Shown: piece after piece, positions 27,294 through 34,553 of the stretch
Layout: every line of letters begins with the position of its first letter
Position numbering within the stretch: the first letter of the stretch is position 1
Notes under the pieces: model-generated
Databases searched by the model: none
Told to the model about the DNA's origin: nothing
Seen by the model: only the letters and a program-made list of their open reading frames with translations
Position numbers and translations under genes: made by a program
Origin: CAYZZU01 sp964483105
GTDB lineage: Bacteria > CG2-30-53-67
Direction of reading: 5' to 3'
DNA: 53,009 bases
Assembly (NCBI GenBank): GCA_964483105.1
Contig: CAYZZU010000018.1
Span: 1 to 53,009 of the forward strand

Positions 27294-28175
27294 TTATGCC
27301 AATCCCGCCCGCTTGACGATCTCGGGAACCAGTTCCTCCTTCCCGATCGCCATGATATGGACCCCGTCGCAAAGATCCTTGACCTCGTTGATAAACTCAC
27401 ACATGATATCGATTCCAGTGTCGACAGCCTTCTCCTTGCCCGCAGCCTTCATCCGGTCGATCAGGTCTTGCGGGACCATCACCCCGGGTACGAACTTGTT
27501 CATGTAGTTGGCCATTCCCGCCGAGGTCAAGAGAACCAGTCCGGCCATGATCTTGGTGTCGAACTTCCGTGCGAACTTCATGAACTCCTTGAAATTCTCC
27601 GCGTCATAAACCGCCTGGGTCTGAAAAAACCTGGCTCCCGCCTTGACCTTCTTCTCGAATTTCATCAGTTGCGGTTCAAGCGGTTGGGACTCGGGGGTAA
27701 CCACCGCCCCCGGGAAAAGCGAGGTGGACCCTTTCAGGTCGTTTCCCGCAAGGTCCTTGCCCGTATTCAAGGATTCCACCGTTTGCAGGATTTGAACCGA
27801 TTCCAGATCAAAGACCGGTTTGGCGTTTTTGTGATCCCCGGCCTGGACGCCGTCTCCTGTAAGGCAGAGTACGTTGTTGATGCCGAGAATGTCCGCGCCC
27901 AAAAGATCGGATTGAATGGCCAGCCGGTTGCGGTCACGCCCGGTAATTTGGAAGACCGGGTCGTGCCCCATGTCTTTCAGCAGTTTGCAGACGGGAAGAG
28001 AACCGATCCGCATGACCGAACTTTGGTTGTCGGTCACATTAATCCCGTTCACATAACCGAGCATCCCTTCGGCATGGTGCAACATCTCCCGGATGTCCGT
28101 CCCCTTGGGCGGGCCGCATTCACCGGTAACGACAAATTCTCCAGATTCAAAGGCCTCCTTCACGGTTTTTTTCAT
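27294..28175 (-). CDS. metF: Methylenetetrahydrofolate reductase
   Basis: This enzyme reduces methylene-THF to methyl-THF, the last step of the methyl branch before AcsE. The 293-residue TIM barrel carries VVTGECGPPKGTD near the N-terminus, GINVTDNQSSVMR and FFQTQAVYDAENF. Its length matches the acetogen type, which works with the MetV partner encoded 134 bp upstream. The start has AGGAGGAGAGG. The electron donor cannot be told from this gene; MetFV enzymes of acetogens differ in this. Confidence 0.94.
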   Translation of the reverse strand: MKKTVKEAFESGEFVVTGECGPPKGTDIREMLHHAEGMLGYVNGINVTDNQSSVMRIGSLPVCKLLKDMGHDPVFQITGRDRNRLAIQSDLLGADILGINNVLCLTGDGVQAGDHKNAKPVFDLESVQILQTVESLNTGKDLAGNDLKGSTSLFPGAVVTPESQPLEPQLMKFEKKVKAGARFFQTQAVYDAENFKEFMKFARKFDTKIMAGLVLLTSAGMANYMNKFVPGVMVPQDLIDRMKAAGKEKAVDTGIDIMCEFINEVKDLCDGVHIMAIGKEELVPEIVKRAGLA

Positions 28176-28309
28176 CGGTCTCGCCTCTCCTCCTGATAAC
28201 TTCAGCCAGAAATTTCATCCATTGAATCTTTGCCACGAATTTCCTGAATCAAACTCGGGAAAAATCATTCTTCTACCCTGAACTCACATTCCCCCCATTC
28301 GTGGCCGGT

Positions 28310-29023
28310 TTATTTGTCCTTTTTCGCTTCCTTGGCCTTGCGCTTGGCCTCCTTTTCCTCCAGTTTTCGCTTGTTGGAAGGATTCAGATGGCGCATCGGT
28401 TTCAGATGGGCGGCCCAGTTTTTCGGCCCGTTCAGATCCTTCAGGTTAGCCAGCCGCCCCTGTTTTTCCAGCCGTTCATAGGCCAGGACCCAGGCACAGG
28501 GGGTGTCGTTCCCGATCTCGCACATTCCGTTATTGACACCACCGCACGGTCCATTCAGGATTCCTTTGTAACAGCGTGTCATCGGGCAGATGGCCCCGAA
28601 CTTGTCGATTCTGCACTCCCCGCAGGCGGAACAGAACTCAACGTGCTGACCGAACCGCTCGGTATTCCCCAGAAACAGAGCGTTGTTGATGGGAAAGACC
28701 GGCTTCTCCTCATAGAGGGTTCCCACGGTCTGAACGCCGGCCCCACAGGACATCACTCCGATCCCCTCGGCCTCCTCCACCTCACCGGCATGTTTCTTCA
28801 GCAGGCGTTTCACATCCGGAATATGGCAGCTCGTATCGGGAACCACCATACCGCTCACTTCCTTCCCTTCTGACTCAAGGAACTCCTTCATCCTGCCGAG
28901 ATCTTCTTCGCCACCGGCTTCACAGACCGTCGCGCAGTCCCCGCAACCGACAAGAAAGATCTTTTTGACATCCCTGAGCATCTCGAGAACAAGTTCTTTG
29001 GGTTTGGTCTCTTGTACGATCAT
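28310..29023 (-). CDS. metV: MetV-type zinc/iron-sulfur partner of methylene-THF reductase
   Basis: A 237-residue protein with several cysteine groups: FLVGCGDCATVC, CHIPDV, MSCGAGVQ, CSACGECRIDKFGAICPMTRC and NGPCGGVNNGMCE. The last part is the methylene-THF reductase C-terminal (MTHFR_C) domain that identifies MetV. MetV binds MetF and passes electrons to its flavin. The C-terminus is a lysine-rich tail (KRKLEEKEAKRKAKEAKK). The ORF is open to 29050, but the ATG at 29023 has AAAGGAG upstream. Confidence 0.93.
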   Translation of the reverse strand: MIVQETKPKELVLEMLRDVKKIFLVGCGDCATVCEAGGEEDLGRMKEFLESEGKEVSGMVVPDTSCHIPDVKRLLKKHAGEVEEAEGIGVMSCGAGVQTVGTLYEEKPVFPINNALFLGNTERFGQHVEFCSACGECRIDKFGAICPMTRCYKGILNGPCGGVNNGMCEIGNDTPCAWVLAYERLEKQGRLANLKDLNGPKNWAAHLKPMRHLNPSNKRKLEEKEAKRKAKEAKKDK

Positions 29024-29055
29024 AACAACGGCTCCTTTTCTCCTCCTCAATGAAA

Positions 29056-29631
29056 CTATAAGACTGAATGATCTCTTTTCCGCATCAACTCAAGCATCTC
29101 AATCCGGGTCCGTTCATGGGTTTCGAAGATCCCGCGAACCGCGGAAGTCACCGTTCTCGCTCCCGCCTTCTTCGCCCCCCTCATGGACACACAGAGTTGC
29201 TCCGCTTCGATCACCACCATGGCTCCCCTCGGATCCAGGCTTTCCATGATCAGATCCGCCAGCTGCGTGGTAAGCCGTTCCTGAAGCTGCGGCCTTTTCG
29301 CCAGGAGTTCAAGGGCCCGCGTCAGGGCGGAGAACCCGACAATCTTCCCCTCACCCGGGATATAAGCGATATGGGCCTTTCCCGCAAAGGGAAGCAGATG
29401 ATGCTCACAGACCGAATAGAAGGGGATGTCCTTCACCATGACCATCTCTTTGTGAGCCTCCCCTTCAATCGGTCGCAAAACCTCCGAGAGATCGGCCTGA
29501 AGCCCTTCAAAGATCTCCCCGTACAGTTCCGCCACCCGATTCGGGGTCTCCTTCAAACCGGGGCGTTCCGGGTCTTCTCCCACCCCTTCCAGAATCAGTC
29601 TGACCCCCCTCGCGATCTTTTCCTTATCCAT
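29056..29631 (-). CDS. folE: GTP cyclohydrolase I
   Basis: FolE turns GTP into dihydroneopterin triphosphate, the first step of tetrahydrofolate synthesis. The 191-residue product has the zinc and catalytic residues in CEHHLLPF and EAEQLCVSMRGAKK. The ORF is open to 29691; the ATG at 29631 begins the conserved MDKEKIARGVRLIL. It is the first gene of the long C1 run and lies about 210 bp behind a good promoter. Placing folate synthesis at the head of the acetyl-CoA operon ties cofactor supply to pathway expression. Confidence 0.95.
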   Translation of the reverse strand: MDKEKIARGVRLILEGVGEDPERPGLKETPNRVAELYGEIFEGLQADLSEVLRPIEGEAHKEMVMVKDIPFYSVCEHHLLPFAGKAHIAYIPGEGKIVGFSALTRALELLAKRPQLQERLTTQLADLIMESLDPRGAMVVIEAEQLCVSMRGAKKAGARTVTSAVRGIFETHERTRIEMLELMRKRDHSVL

Positions 29632-29842
29632 CACATGCAACCTGTCCTGCACCTGTGAATCGCCTGAAATATGAATCGGTTCAAATAACAAACCGTCCTC
29701 TTCCGAAGAGCAGGACCGGCTGTACCATACTCATTTGAAAGAGGATCTTTTTCGGTATGCCGATGTGGTCTCGCCAATGGACAATGTTGCAGGATGGTCT
29801 TAATAAAACACTGTTTTGTATCAGCAATACCTGGAGCATGCA
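29632..29842 (-). promoter_or_regulatory. Leader of the folE-led C1 operon with a terminator-like hairpin
   Basis: About 205 bases separate the predicted transcription start from folE. At 29692-29719 the minus strand can fold into a long imperfect stem (CCGGTCCT with AGGACGG outside, CTCTT with AAGAG inside) followed by TTTGTTATTTG. It might terminate transcription early. I do not recognise a known riboswitch consensus here. Confidence 0.4.
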
Positions 29843-29871
29843 ACGTTAGCAATTCAAACCGAAATTGTCAA
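29843..29871 (-). promoter_or_regulatory. Promoter of the folE/Wood-Ljungdahl gene run
   Basis: TTGACA (29866-29871), a 17-bp spacer and TAACGT (29843-29848) read toward folE. The surrounding bases 29840-29940 are A/T rich compared with the window average. Confidence 0.6.
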
Positions 29872-29940
29872 GAAAATAAACATTCGGTTTTGAATATGTA
29901 AATTTTATACCCCCATAAACAAACTGAATTATCAGGAGAT

Positions 29941-30258
29941 CTACAGGGGAGGTGTGATGGTGACCAGGACCTTCATCTCCGTTTCGGCCTGTATCCCATG
30001 TGGAACCCGCACCTTCCCGATCAAGACATCCCCCTTCCGGACCTCGATCCGGTCCTCGTTTTCAATCACAACGCCTTTCCCGTCCAGAATCAGCATCACA
30101 ATCTCTGATTCCACATCATGCGAGTGAACCGGCAGAGTCTGCCCCGCCTTAAAACAGAAGAGAATCTGCCTGAAATGCTCGGAGTCGTGGGTCATTTTCA
30201 CGGTCATCTTGTTGTCATCAAACCTTGCGATCTCATCCACATTGAACTTCTCAGCCAT
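29941..30258 (-). CDS. Small cupin-domain protein
   Basis: A 105-residue single-domain cupin. It has the first cupin motif with metal-binding histidines (TLPVHSHDVESEIVMLILDGKG) and the second around KGDVLIGKVRVPHGI. The fold often binds a metal ion, but substrate and reaction cannot be read off. The ORF is open to 30309; the ATG at 30258 has AAGGAGAT upstream. It has its own promoter (30334-30363) and is followed by the C1 operon promoter, so it is probably a separate unit. Confidence 0.8.
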   Translation of the reverse strand: MAEKFNVDEIARFDDNKMTVKMTHDSEHFRQILFCFKAGQTLPVHSHDVESEIVMLILDGKGVVIENEDRIEVRKGDVLIGKVRVPHGIQAETEMKVLVTITPPL

Positions 30259-30333
30259 TTCCCGATCTCCTTCCTGTAGGTTCCCGTTCGAAAATCCGTT
30301 TTGTTCCATAAGAAACGTCTTCTGCTTTTTCCA

Positions 30334-30363
30334 ATTTTAGACAGGCAGGTCCGTTTTTGTCAA
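30334..30363 (-). promoter_or_regulatory. Promoter of the cupin gene
   Basis: TTGACA (30358-30363), an 18-bp spacer and TAAAAT (30334-30339), about 75 bp upstream of the cupin start. Confidence 0.6.
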
Positions 30364-30509
30364 ACCGATCCGGTGTAAAAGGAGAAAAATATTGGCACCC
30401 GGTTTCGTTTTCCCGAAATCGGGACGGGTTCACCGATACTCTTCCTGATCCCATCGTCCGGATTTCCCGGAGCAGGAGACCAATCAGGACGGACCCCCTC
30501 AGGGATCAA

Positions 30510-30538
30510 TTGACAACGATCGATCCTCTTGTTACTTT
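30510..30538 (+). promoter_or_regulatory. Promoter of the acyl-CoA dehydrogenase gene
   Basis: TTGACA (30510-30515), a 17-bp spacer and TACTTT (30533-30538), about 33 bp upstream of the start codon. Confidence 0.6.
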
Positions 30539-30571
30539 CAAAAGAGGAGAACACGATCATGGAGGAACCCC

Positions 30572-32218
30572 ATGAACCGCAAGGGAATCGTGGAAGAACT
30601 CTATCTGGGGCGTTTCAATCCGGGACAAACGGGCTCCTTCCGCCTGGAGGAACAGAACGAAAAGGTGGAGACCCTCCTGTCCAATTATCGGGAACTGATA
30701 CGAAAATACCCACCCGCGCTCCTTGAAAAAGGGGGGCGGCTACCGGAGGACCTCCTCAGGAAACTGGGCGAAATCGGAATCTTCGGTCTCAATATCCCGG
30801 AAACCTACGGAGGAGTCGGCGCCAGCCTGAGACAATATCTGAAGGTCGTGGAAGCCATGTCACGGGATGATCTGGCTCTGGCCATCATTCCGATCGCCCA
30901 TCTCTCCATCGGGATCAAGGGAATCCTTCTTTTCGGAACGGAAGATCAGAAAAAAAGGTATCTGCCCCGCGCCGCTTCCGGAGGGATGATTTTCGCCTAT
31001 GCACTGACGGAACCGAAGTTCGGCTCCGACGCCAAACATATCGAGACCACGGCCACACTCTCCGAAGACGGGAGCCATTACATCCTGAACGGGACAAAGA
31101 CCTACATCACCAACGGGAACTACGCAGGAGGGCTCACCGTCTTCGCCCAACTCAACCCGGACAAACCGGGTTTCATGGGGGCCTTTATCGTAGAAACCGC
31201 CTGGGAAGGGGTCCAGGTCGGCGCCGACATGCCGAAGATGGGGCTTTCCATCAGCTCCACTACGGCCATCCGTTTCAAGAATGTCAAAGTACCCGTGCAG
31301 AACCTCCTGGGACAGGAAGGAGACGGGTTCAAAATCGCCATGACGGTTCTCAACTACGGAAGACTCGGTCTCGGCGCCGCCTCTGCCGGTGTGCTGAAGC
31401 GCTCCCTCGAAGATATGATCCAAAGGGCGGCAGGGAGAAAACAGTTCGGGAGACCCATTGATTCCTTTGATCTGATCCAGGAAAAAATCGTGAAGGCAAA
31501 AGTGAGAAGTCTGATGATCTCCGCCATGACATCTTTCACGGCACATCTCCTGGAGCAAAATCCGACGGAAAGCCTCGCCATTGAAAGTTCGCACTGCAAG
31601 CTTTTCGGAACAACCCGCGCATGGGACACGCTCTATGACGCACTCCAGGTCGCCGGAGGAGCCGGCTACATCGCAACCCAGCCCTTTGAAAAAAGGATGC
31701 GTGACTTCAGGGTCACCACAGTCTTTGAAGGGACCACCGAAATCCATTCCATCTACCCCCCTCTCTTTCTGGTCAAGAGCATCGGGAAAAGGATCAAGGA
31801 ACGGCATGTCGGCAGAATCGGGATGCCGTACTATCTGCTCAAGGCGGCTCTTCAGCGTGTGCGCCTCTCATTGCCCTTTCACAACCCGGTCATGAAGAAG
31901 GCCGTGCGGCTGATCCGGAAAAACGCTCAGACAATCCGGCGGATGATTTTCTTCGGGCTCCTCGTCCACGGGAAAAAAATGATGGAGAAGGAATTTCTCT
32001 TGAGGCGGATTACCCGCTTGAGCCTCGACACCTACGGGATCTTTGCCACCGTGACGTTTCTCAATGAAAAAAGCCGCACCGGTGAAAAGATCGAAGAAGA
32101 ATCCTGGCTGCTCTCCTACTTCCTTGAAGAGGCCTACGAATCGAGAAAGAAGAACCGGCGGTTTTTCACCGATGAAAAGGAAAAACTGCACAGGCGGATC
32201 TTCCGGAACCTGCGATAA
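30572..32218 (+). CDS. Acyl-CoA dehydrogenase family protein
   Basis: A 548-residue flavoprotein of the acyl-CoA dehydrogenase superfamily. The N-terminal helical, middle beta and C-terminal helical parts are all visible. Motifs include YALTEPKFGSD (FAD/substrate contact), the helical GRKQFGRPIDSFDLIQEKI, and FEGTTEIHS, whose Glu is the usual catalytic base. The C-terminal 150 residues extend past the normal 380-400 residue core, as in ACAD9/very-long-chain type enzymes. GGAGG precedes the ATG by 8 bp. It runs convergent with the aldehyde dehydrogenase gene with only 15 bp between stop codons. Substrate chain length is not known. Confidence 0.88.
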   Translation: MNRKGIVEELYLGRFNPGQTGSFRLEEQNEKVETLLSNYRELIRKYPPALLEKGGRLPEDLLRKLGEIGIFGLNIPETYGGVGASLRQYLKVVEAMSRDDLALAIIPIAHLSIGIKGILLFGTEDQKKRYLPRAASGGMIFAYALTEPKFGSDAKHIETTATLSEDGSHYILNGTKTYITNGNYAGGLTVFAQLNPDKPGFMGAFIVETAWEGVQVGADMPKMGLSISSTTAIRFKNVKVPVQNLLGQEGDGFKIAMTVLNYGRLGLGAASAGVLKRSLEDMIQRAAGRKQFGRPIDSFDLIQEKIVKAKVRSLMISAMTSFTAHLLEQNPTESLAIESSHCKLFGTTRAWDTLYDALQVAGGAGYIATQPFEKRMRDFRVTTVFEGTTEIHSIYPPLFLVKSIGKRIKERHVGRIGMPYYLLKAALQRVRLSLPFHNPVMKKAVRLIRKNAQTIRRMIFFGLLVHGKKMMEKEFLLRRITRLSLDTYGIFATVTFLNEKSRTGEKIEEESWLLSYFLEEAYESRKKNRRFFTDEKEKLHRRIFRNLR

Positions 32219-32233
32219 ACATCCGTAATCCCC

Positions 32234-33598
32234 CTACTTGATCCAGACCGTCTGGATGTTCACAAACTCCCGGATTCCGTGATAGGAAAGCTCCCGGCCA
32301 TATCCCGAGCTTTTGATCCCCCCGAAGGGAAGTCTCGGATCGGAGGCCACCATACCGTTGACAAAGACCGCCCCGGCCTGGATCCGATGCGCCAGGGTCT
32401 CCCCCCGCGCCGCATCACCCGTCCAGAGAGAGGCCCCCAACCCGAAAAGGGTCTGATTCGCCACGGCGACAGCCTCTTCCTCGTCCTTCACCCGGATCAC
32501 CGCCGCGACCGGTCCAAAGAGTTCTTCATCAAAGGCCGGCATCCCCGGCCGCACATCCATCAGGATGGTTGGAGGATAGAAAAACCCGGAGCGTTTTAGG
32601 GGCGATCCTCCCGTTATAACCCGGGCGCCCAACTCCACGGACCGTTGGACCTGGCCATGAAGATCCCTCACCAGGTCTGCCCGCGCCAGCGGGCCGATCT
32701 GCGTTTTCTCATCCAGGGGATCCCCAAGGGCCAGCGCCTCCATCTTCTCCTGAAAGAGGGCGATAAAATCATCGGCCACCTCTTCCACCACGATGAACCG
32801 TTTGGCGGCGATACAGCTCTGGCCTGAATTGAGCGTCCGGGCCTTCACTCCCACCTCGGCCGCCTCGGCCAGATCGGCATCATCCAGAACGATGAAGGGG
32901 TCGCTCCCTCCCAGTTCCAGGACACTCTTCTTCAGGACCTTCCCGGCCTGGGAGGCGACCTTCGATCCGGCGGCGCTGCTCCCGGTCAGGGTGACGGCCC
33001 GGATGGCGGGACTCTCAATCACGGCATCGATCCTGGAAGGCCCGATCAGGAAAGTCCGGAAAACATCCTCCGGAAAACCCGCTCTCCTGAAAAGATCTTC
33101 AATGGCAAGGGCGCATCCGGGCACGTTGGAAGAATGCTTCAATATACCGGTATTTCCGGCGATCAATGCCGGCGCGGCAAAGCGGAAGACCTGCCAGAAA
33201 GGAAAATTCCAGGGCATAACGGCCAGAACCGTTCCCAGGGGAGGATAACGGACATAACTCTTTCCTGCCGTGGTCTGGATTATCTCATCTTTCAGGAATT
33301 CAGCCGCGTGGTCGGCGTAGTATTCACAAACCCAGGCACACTTTTCAACCTCCGAACGGGCCTGGAGAATCGGTTTTCCCATCTCCAGTGTCATGGTCCG
33401 GGCATAGCCTTCCACATTTTCCCTCAAGGCGGCCGCGGCCTTCCGCATCAGGTCGGCCCGCCCAGGCAGGGGGATCCGCCGCCACTGCTGAAATGCCCGG
33501 TCCACCTTCCGGATCCCGGACTGAACCTTCTCCTCCGACCATTCCTCAAAAGTTTCCAGAACTTCACCCGTTGCAGGGTTGATGGACTGAATGGACAT
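32234..33598 (-). CDS. NAD(P)-dependent aldehyde dehydrogenase, succinate-semialdehyde type
   Basis: A 454-residue ALDH. It has SINPATGEVLETF at the N-terminus, cofactor-region VLAVMPWNFPFWQ, the catalytic Glu in LELGGSDPFIVLDDADL and the catalytic Cys in NSGQSCIAAKRF. SINPATGE and overall length resemble succinate-semialdehyde dehydrogenase (GabD/Sad type), but substrate assignment is tentative. The ORF is open to 33667; the ATG at 33598 has AAGGAGG six bases upstream. A promoter lies at 33633-33662. Confidence 0.88.
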   Translation of the reverse strand: MSIQSINPATGEVLETFEEWSEEKVQSGIRKVDRAFQQWRRIPLPGRADLMRKAAAALRENVEGYARTMTLEMGKPILQARSEVEKCAWVCEYYADHAAEFLKDEIIQTTAGKSYVRYPPLGTVLAVMPWNFPFWQVFRFAAPALIAGNTGILKHSSNVPGCALAIEDLFRRAGFPEDVFRTFLIGPSRIDAVIESPAIRAVTLTGSSAAGSKVASQAGKVLKKSVLELGGSDPFIVLDDADLAEAAEVGVKARTLNSGQSCIAAKRFIVVEEVADDFIALFQEKMEALALGDPLDEKTQIGPLARADLVRDLHGQVQRSVELGARVITGGSPLKRSGFFYPPTILMDVRPGMPAFDEELFGPVAAVIRVKDEEEAVAVANQTLFGLGASLWTGDAARGETLAHRIQAGAVFVNGMVASDPRLPFGGIKSSGYGRELSYHGIREFVNIQTVWIK

Positions 33599-33632
33599 CA
33601 ACATCCTCCTTACCTGAATCTCCTCGTTGCTT

Positions 33633-33662
33633 ATACTATGCCATATTTTCACGGTTTGGCAA
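33633..33662 (-). promoter_or_regulatory. Promoter of the aldehyde dehydrogenase gene
   Basis: TTGCCA (33657-33662), an 18-bp spacer and TAGTAT (33633-33638), about 35 bp upstream of the chosen start. Confidence 0.45.
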
Positions 33663-33779
33663 GTCACTCAACTCCACCCCCCGGAAATGCCGTTGGACCA
33701 TTCCTCAACAATAAAGATCTACCCGATTCTCCCGCGCCTTCCAGTTTTTCATTCAAGCAAACACCCGGGGGGCATCGGA

Positions 33780-33808
33780 ATGACAAGTCGGATCGGGTCT
33801 GGTACACT
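33780..33808 (+). promoter_or_regulatory. Promoter of the DUF3179 gene
   Basis: ATGACA (33780-33785), a 17-bp spacer and TACACT (33803-33808) point to the gene starting at 33861. Confidence 0.45.
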
Positions 33809-33860
33809 TTCTGTCAAAGGAAATCAAAAAGGGAAAGTTTTACTGTGGAGAACAGGAAGA

Positions 33861-34502
33861 ATGAAGTCACATCAATTGGTTTTTTATCTGCTGATCGCTC
33901 TGGGGGCGATATTGTTCCTGCTGCGGGGGGATGCCTTCTCCCTTGTGATCAGCAAAGACGGAAAAACCTTCCTCGTGGATCGGACGGGAGAACAGTGGGA
34001 GATCACCCAGGCCGTTTCAATCGGCTTTCATCCAGAGCGTTTTGAATACGGCCTCGGGAAAAACGCCTTTACACCGCTGGATGACCGGCATGTAAGCGAT
34101 CCCGAAGGGGATGAGCCCTGGTATCTGCGCGTTCTTGGAATTTCTGAAGGATCCAAGGCCAAGGCGTATTCGATCCCCAAACTCAGAGGACACGAGGTTG
34201 CGAACAGTACGATCGGGGAGAAACCGATCGCCGCGGCTTATTGACCGCTGGTCAACCTGGCGGCTGTGTACAGCCGCGAAATCGAGGGTCAGATACTGAC
34301 TCTGGTTCCCTCGGGATGGACGTACCGGAATACTTTTGTCCTCTATGATCGGGAAACGGGAACGCTCTGGTATCCCTACCGGAAGGGACTGATGGGAATA
34401 CAGGGAAAGTACTTTCAGCAGTGGCTGTTGAAACTTCCTTCCAGAGACACGACGTGGAAAAGGTGGATCAGGCAGTTTCCGGACTCCAAGATCCTGCGGT
34501 AG
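33861..34502 (+). CDS. DUF3179 family protein with in-frame UGA; candidate selenoprotein
   Basis: Read through a UGA at 34242-34244, this is a 213-residue exported protein with an N-terminal hydrophobic segment (residues about 7-26). The two halves form one continuous DUF3179 domain. Before the UGA come WYLRVLGISEGSKAKAYSIP, then HEVANSTIGEKPIAAAY. After it come PLVNLAAVYSREIEGQ, YDRETGTLWYP and DTTWKRWIRQFPDSKIL. In DUF3179 proteins the UGA position is the first Cys of a conserved YCPLC motif; here the motif reads Y-Sec128-PLV. A strong hairpin suited to a bacterial SECIS follows. fdhA shows the cell decodes Sec. DUF3179 has no established function. The alternative is a pseudogene with a nonsense mutation, but no other damage is seen and the stop falls exactly on the key cysteine. 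ATG at 33861 has a weak purine-rich site (GGAGAACAGGAAG). Confidence 0.75.
34242..34277 (+). promoter_or_regulatory. Candidate SECIS hairpin of the DUF3179 gene
   Basis: Fifteen bases after the UGA (34242-34244) is a perfect 7-bp stem GCGGCUG (34260-34266) and CAGCCGC (34271-34277) with loop UGUA. The loop starts 22 bases after the UGA and has G at its second position. Both fit the relaxed bacterial SECIS rules as I know them. The loop is not the E. coli GGUCU. A weaker overlapping hairpin just after the UGA (CCGC with GCGG) has a bulged U. Confidence 0.55.
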
Positions 34503-34553
34503 GAAAGGTTTCAAACGGAAGCGAACCGATTCGTAAGCAGTGGGAAAGGAAAT

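Noticed and set aside
29632..29842. Tetrahydrofolate riboswitch upstream of folE
   Set aside because: The conserved core of the THF aptamer is not visible by eye; only a generic hairpin is present.
33627..34244. Longer upstream start for the DUF3179 gene
   Set aside because: The extra N-terminal 78 codons cover the predicted promoter and lack a start signal; the hydrophobic signal segment begins right after the ATG at 33861.
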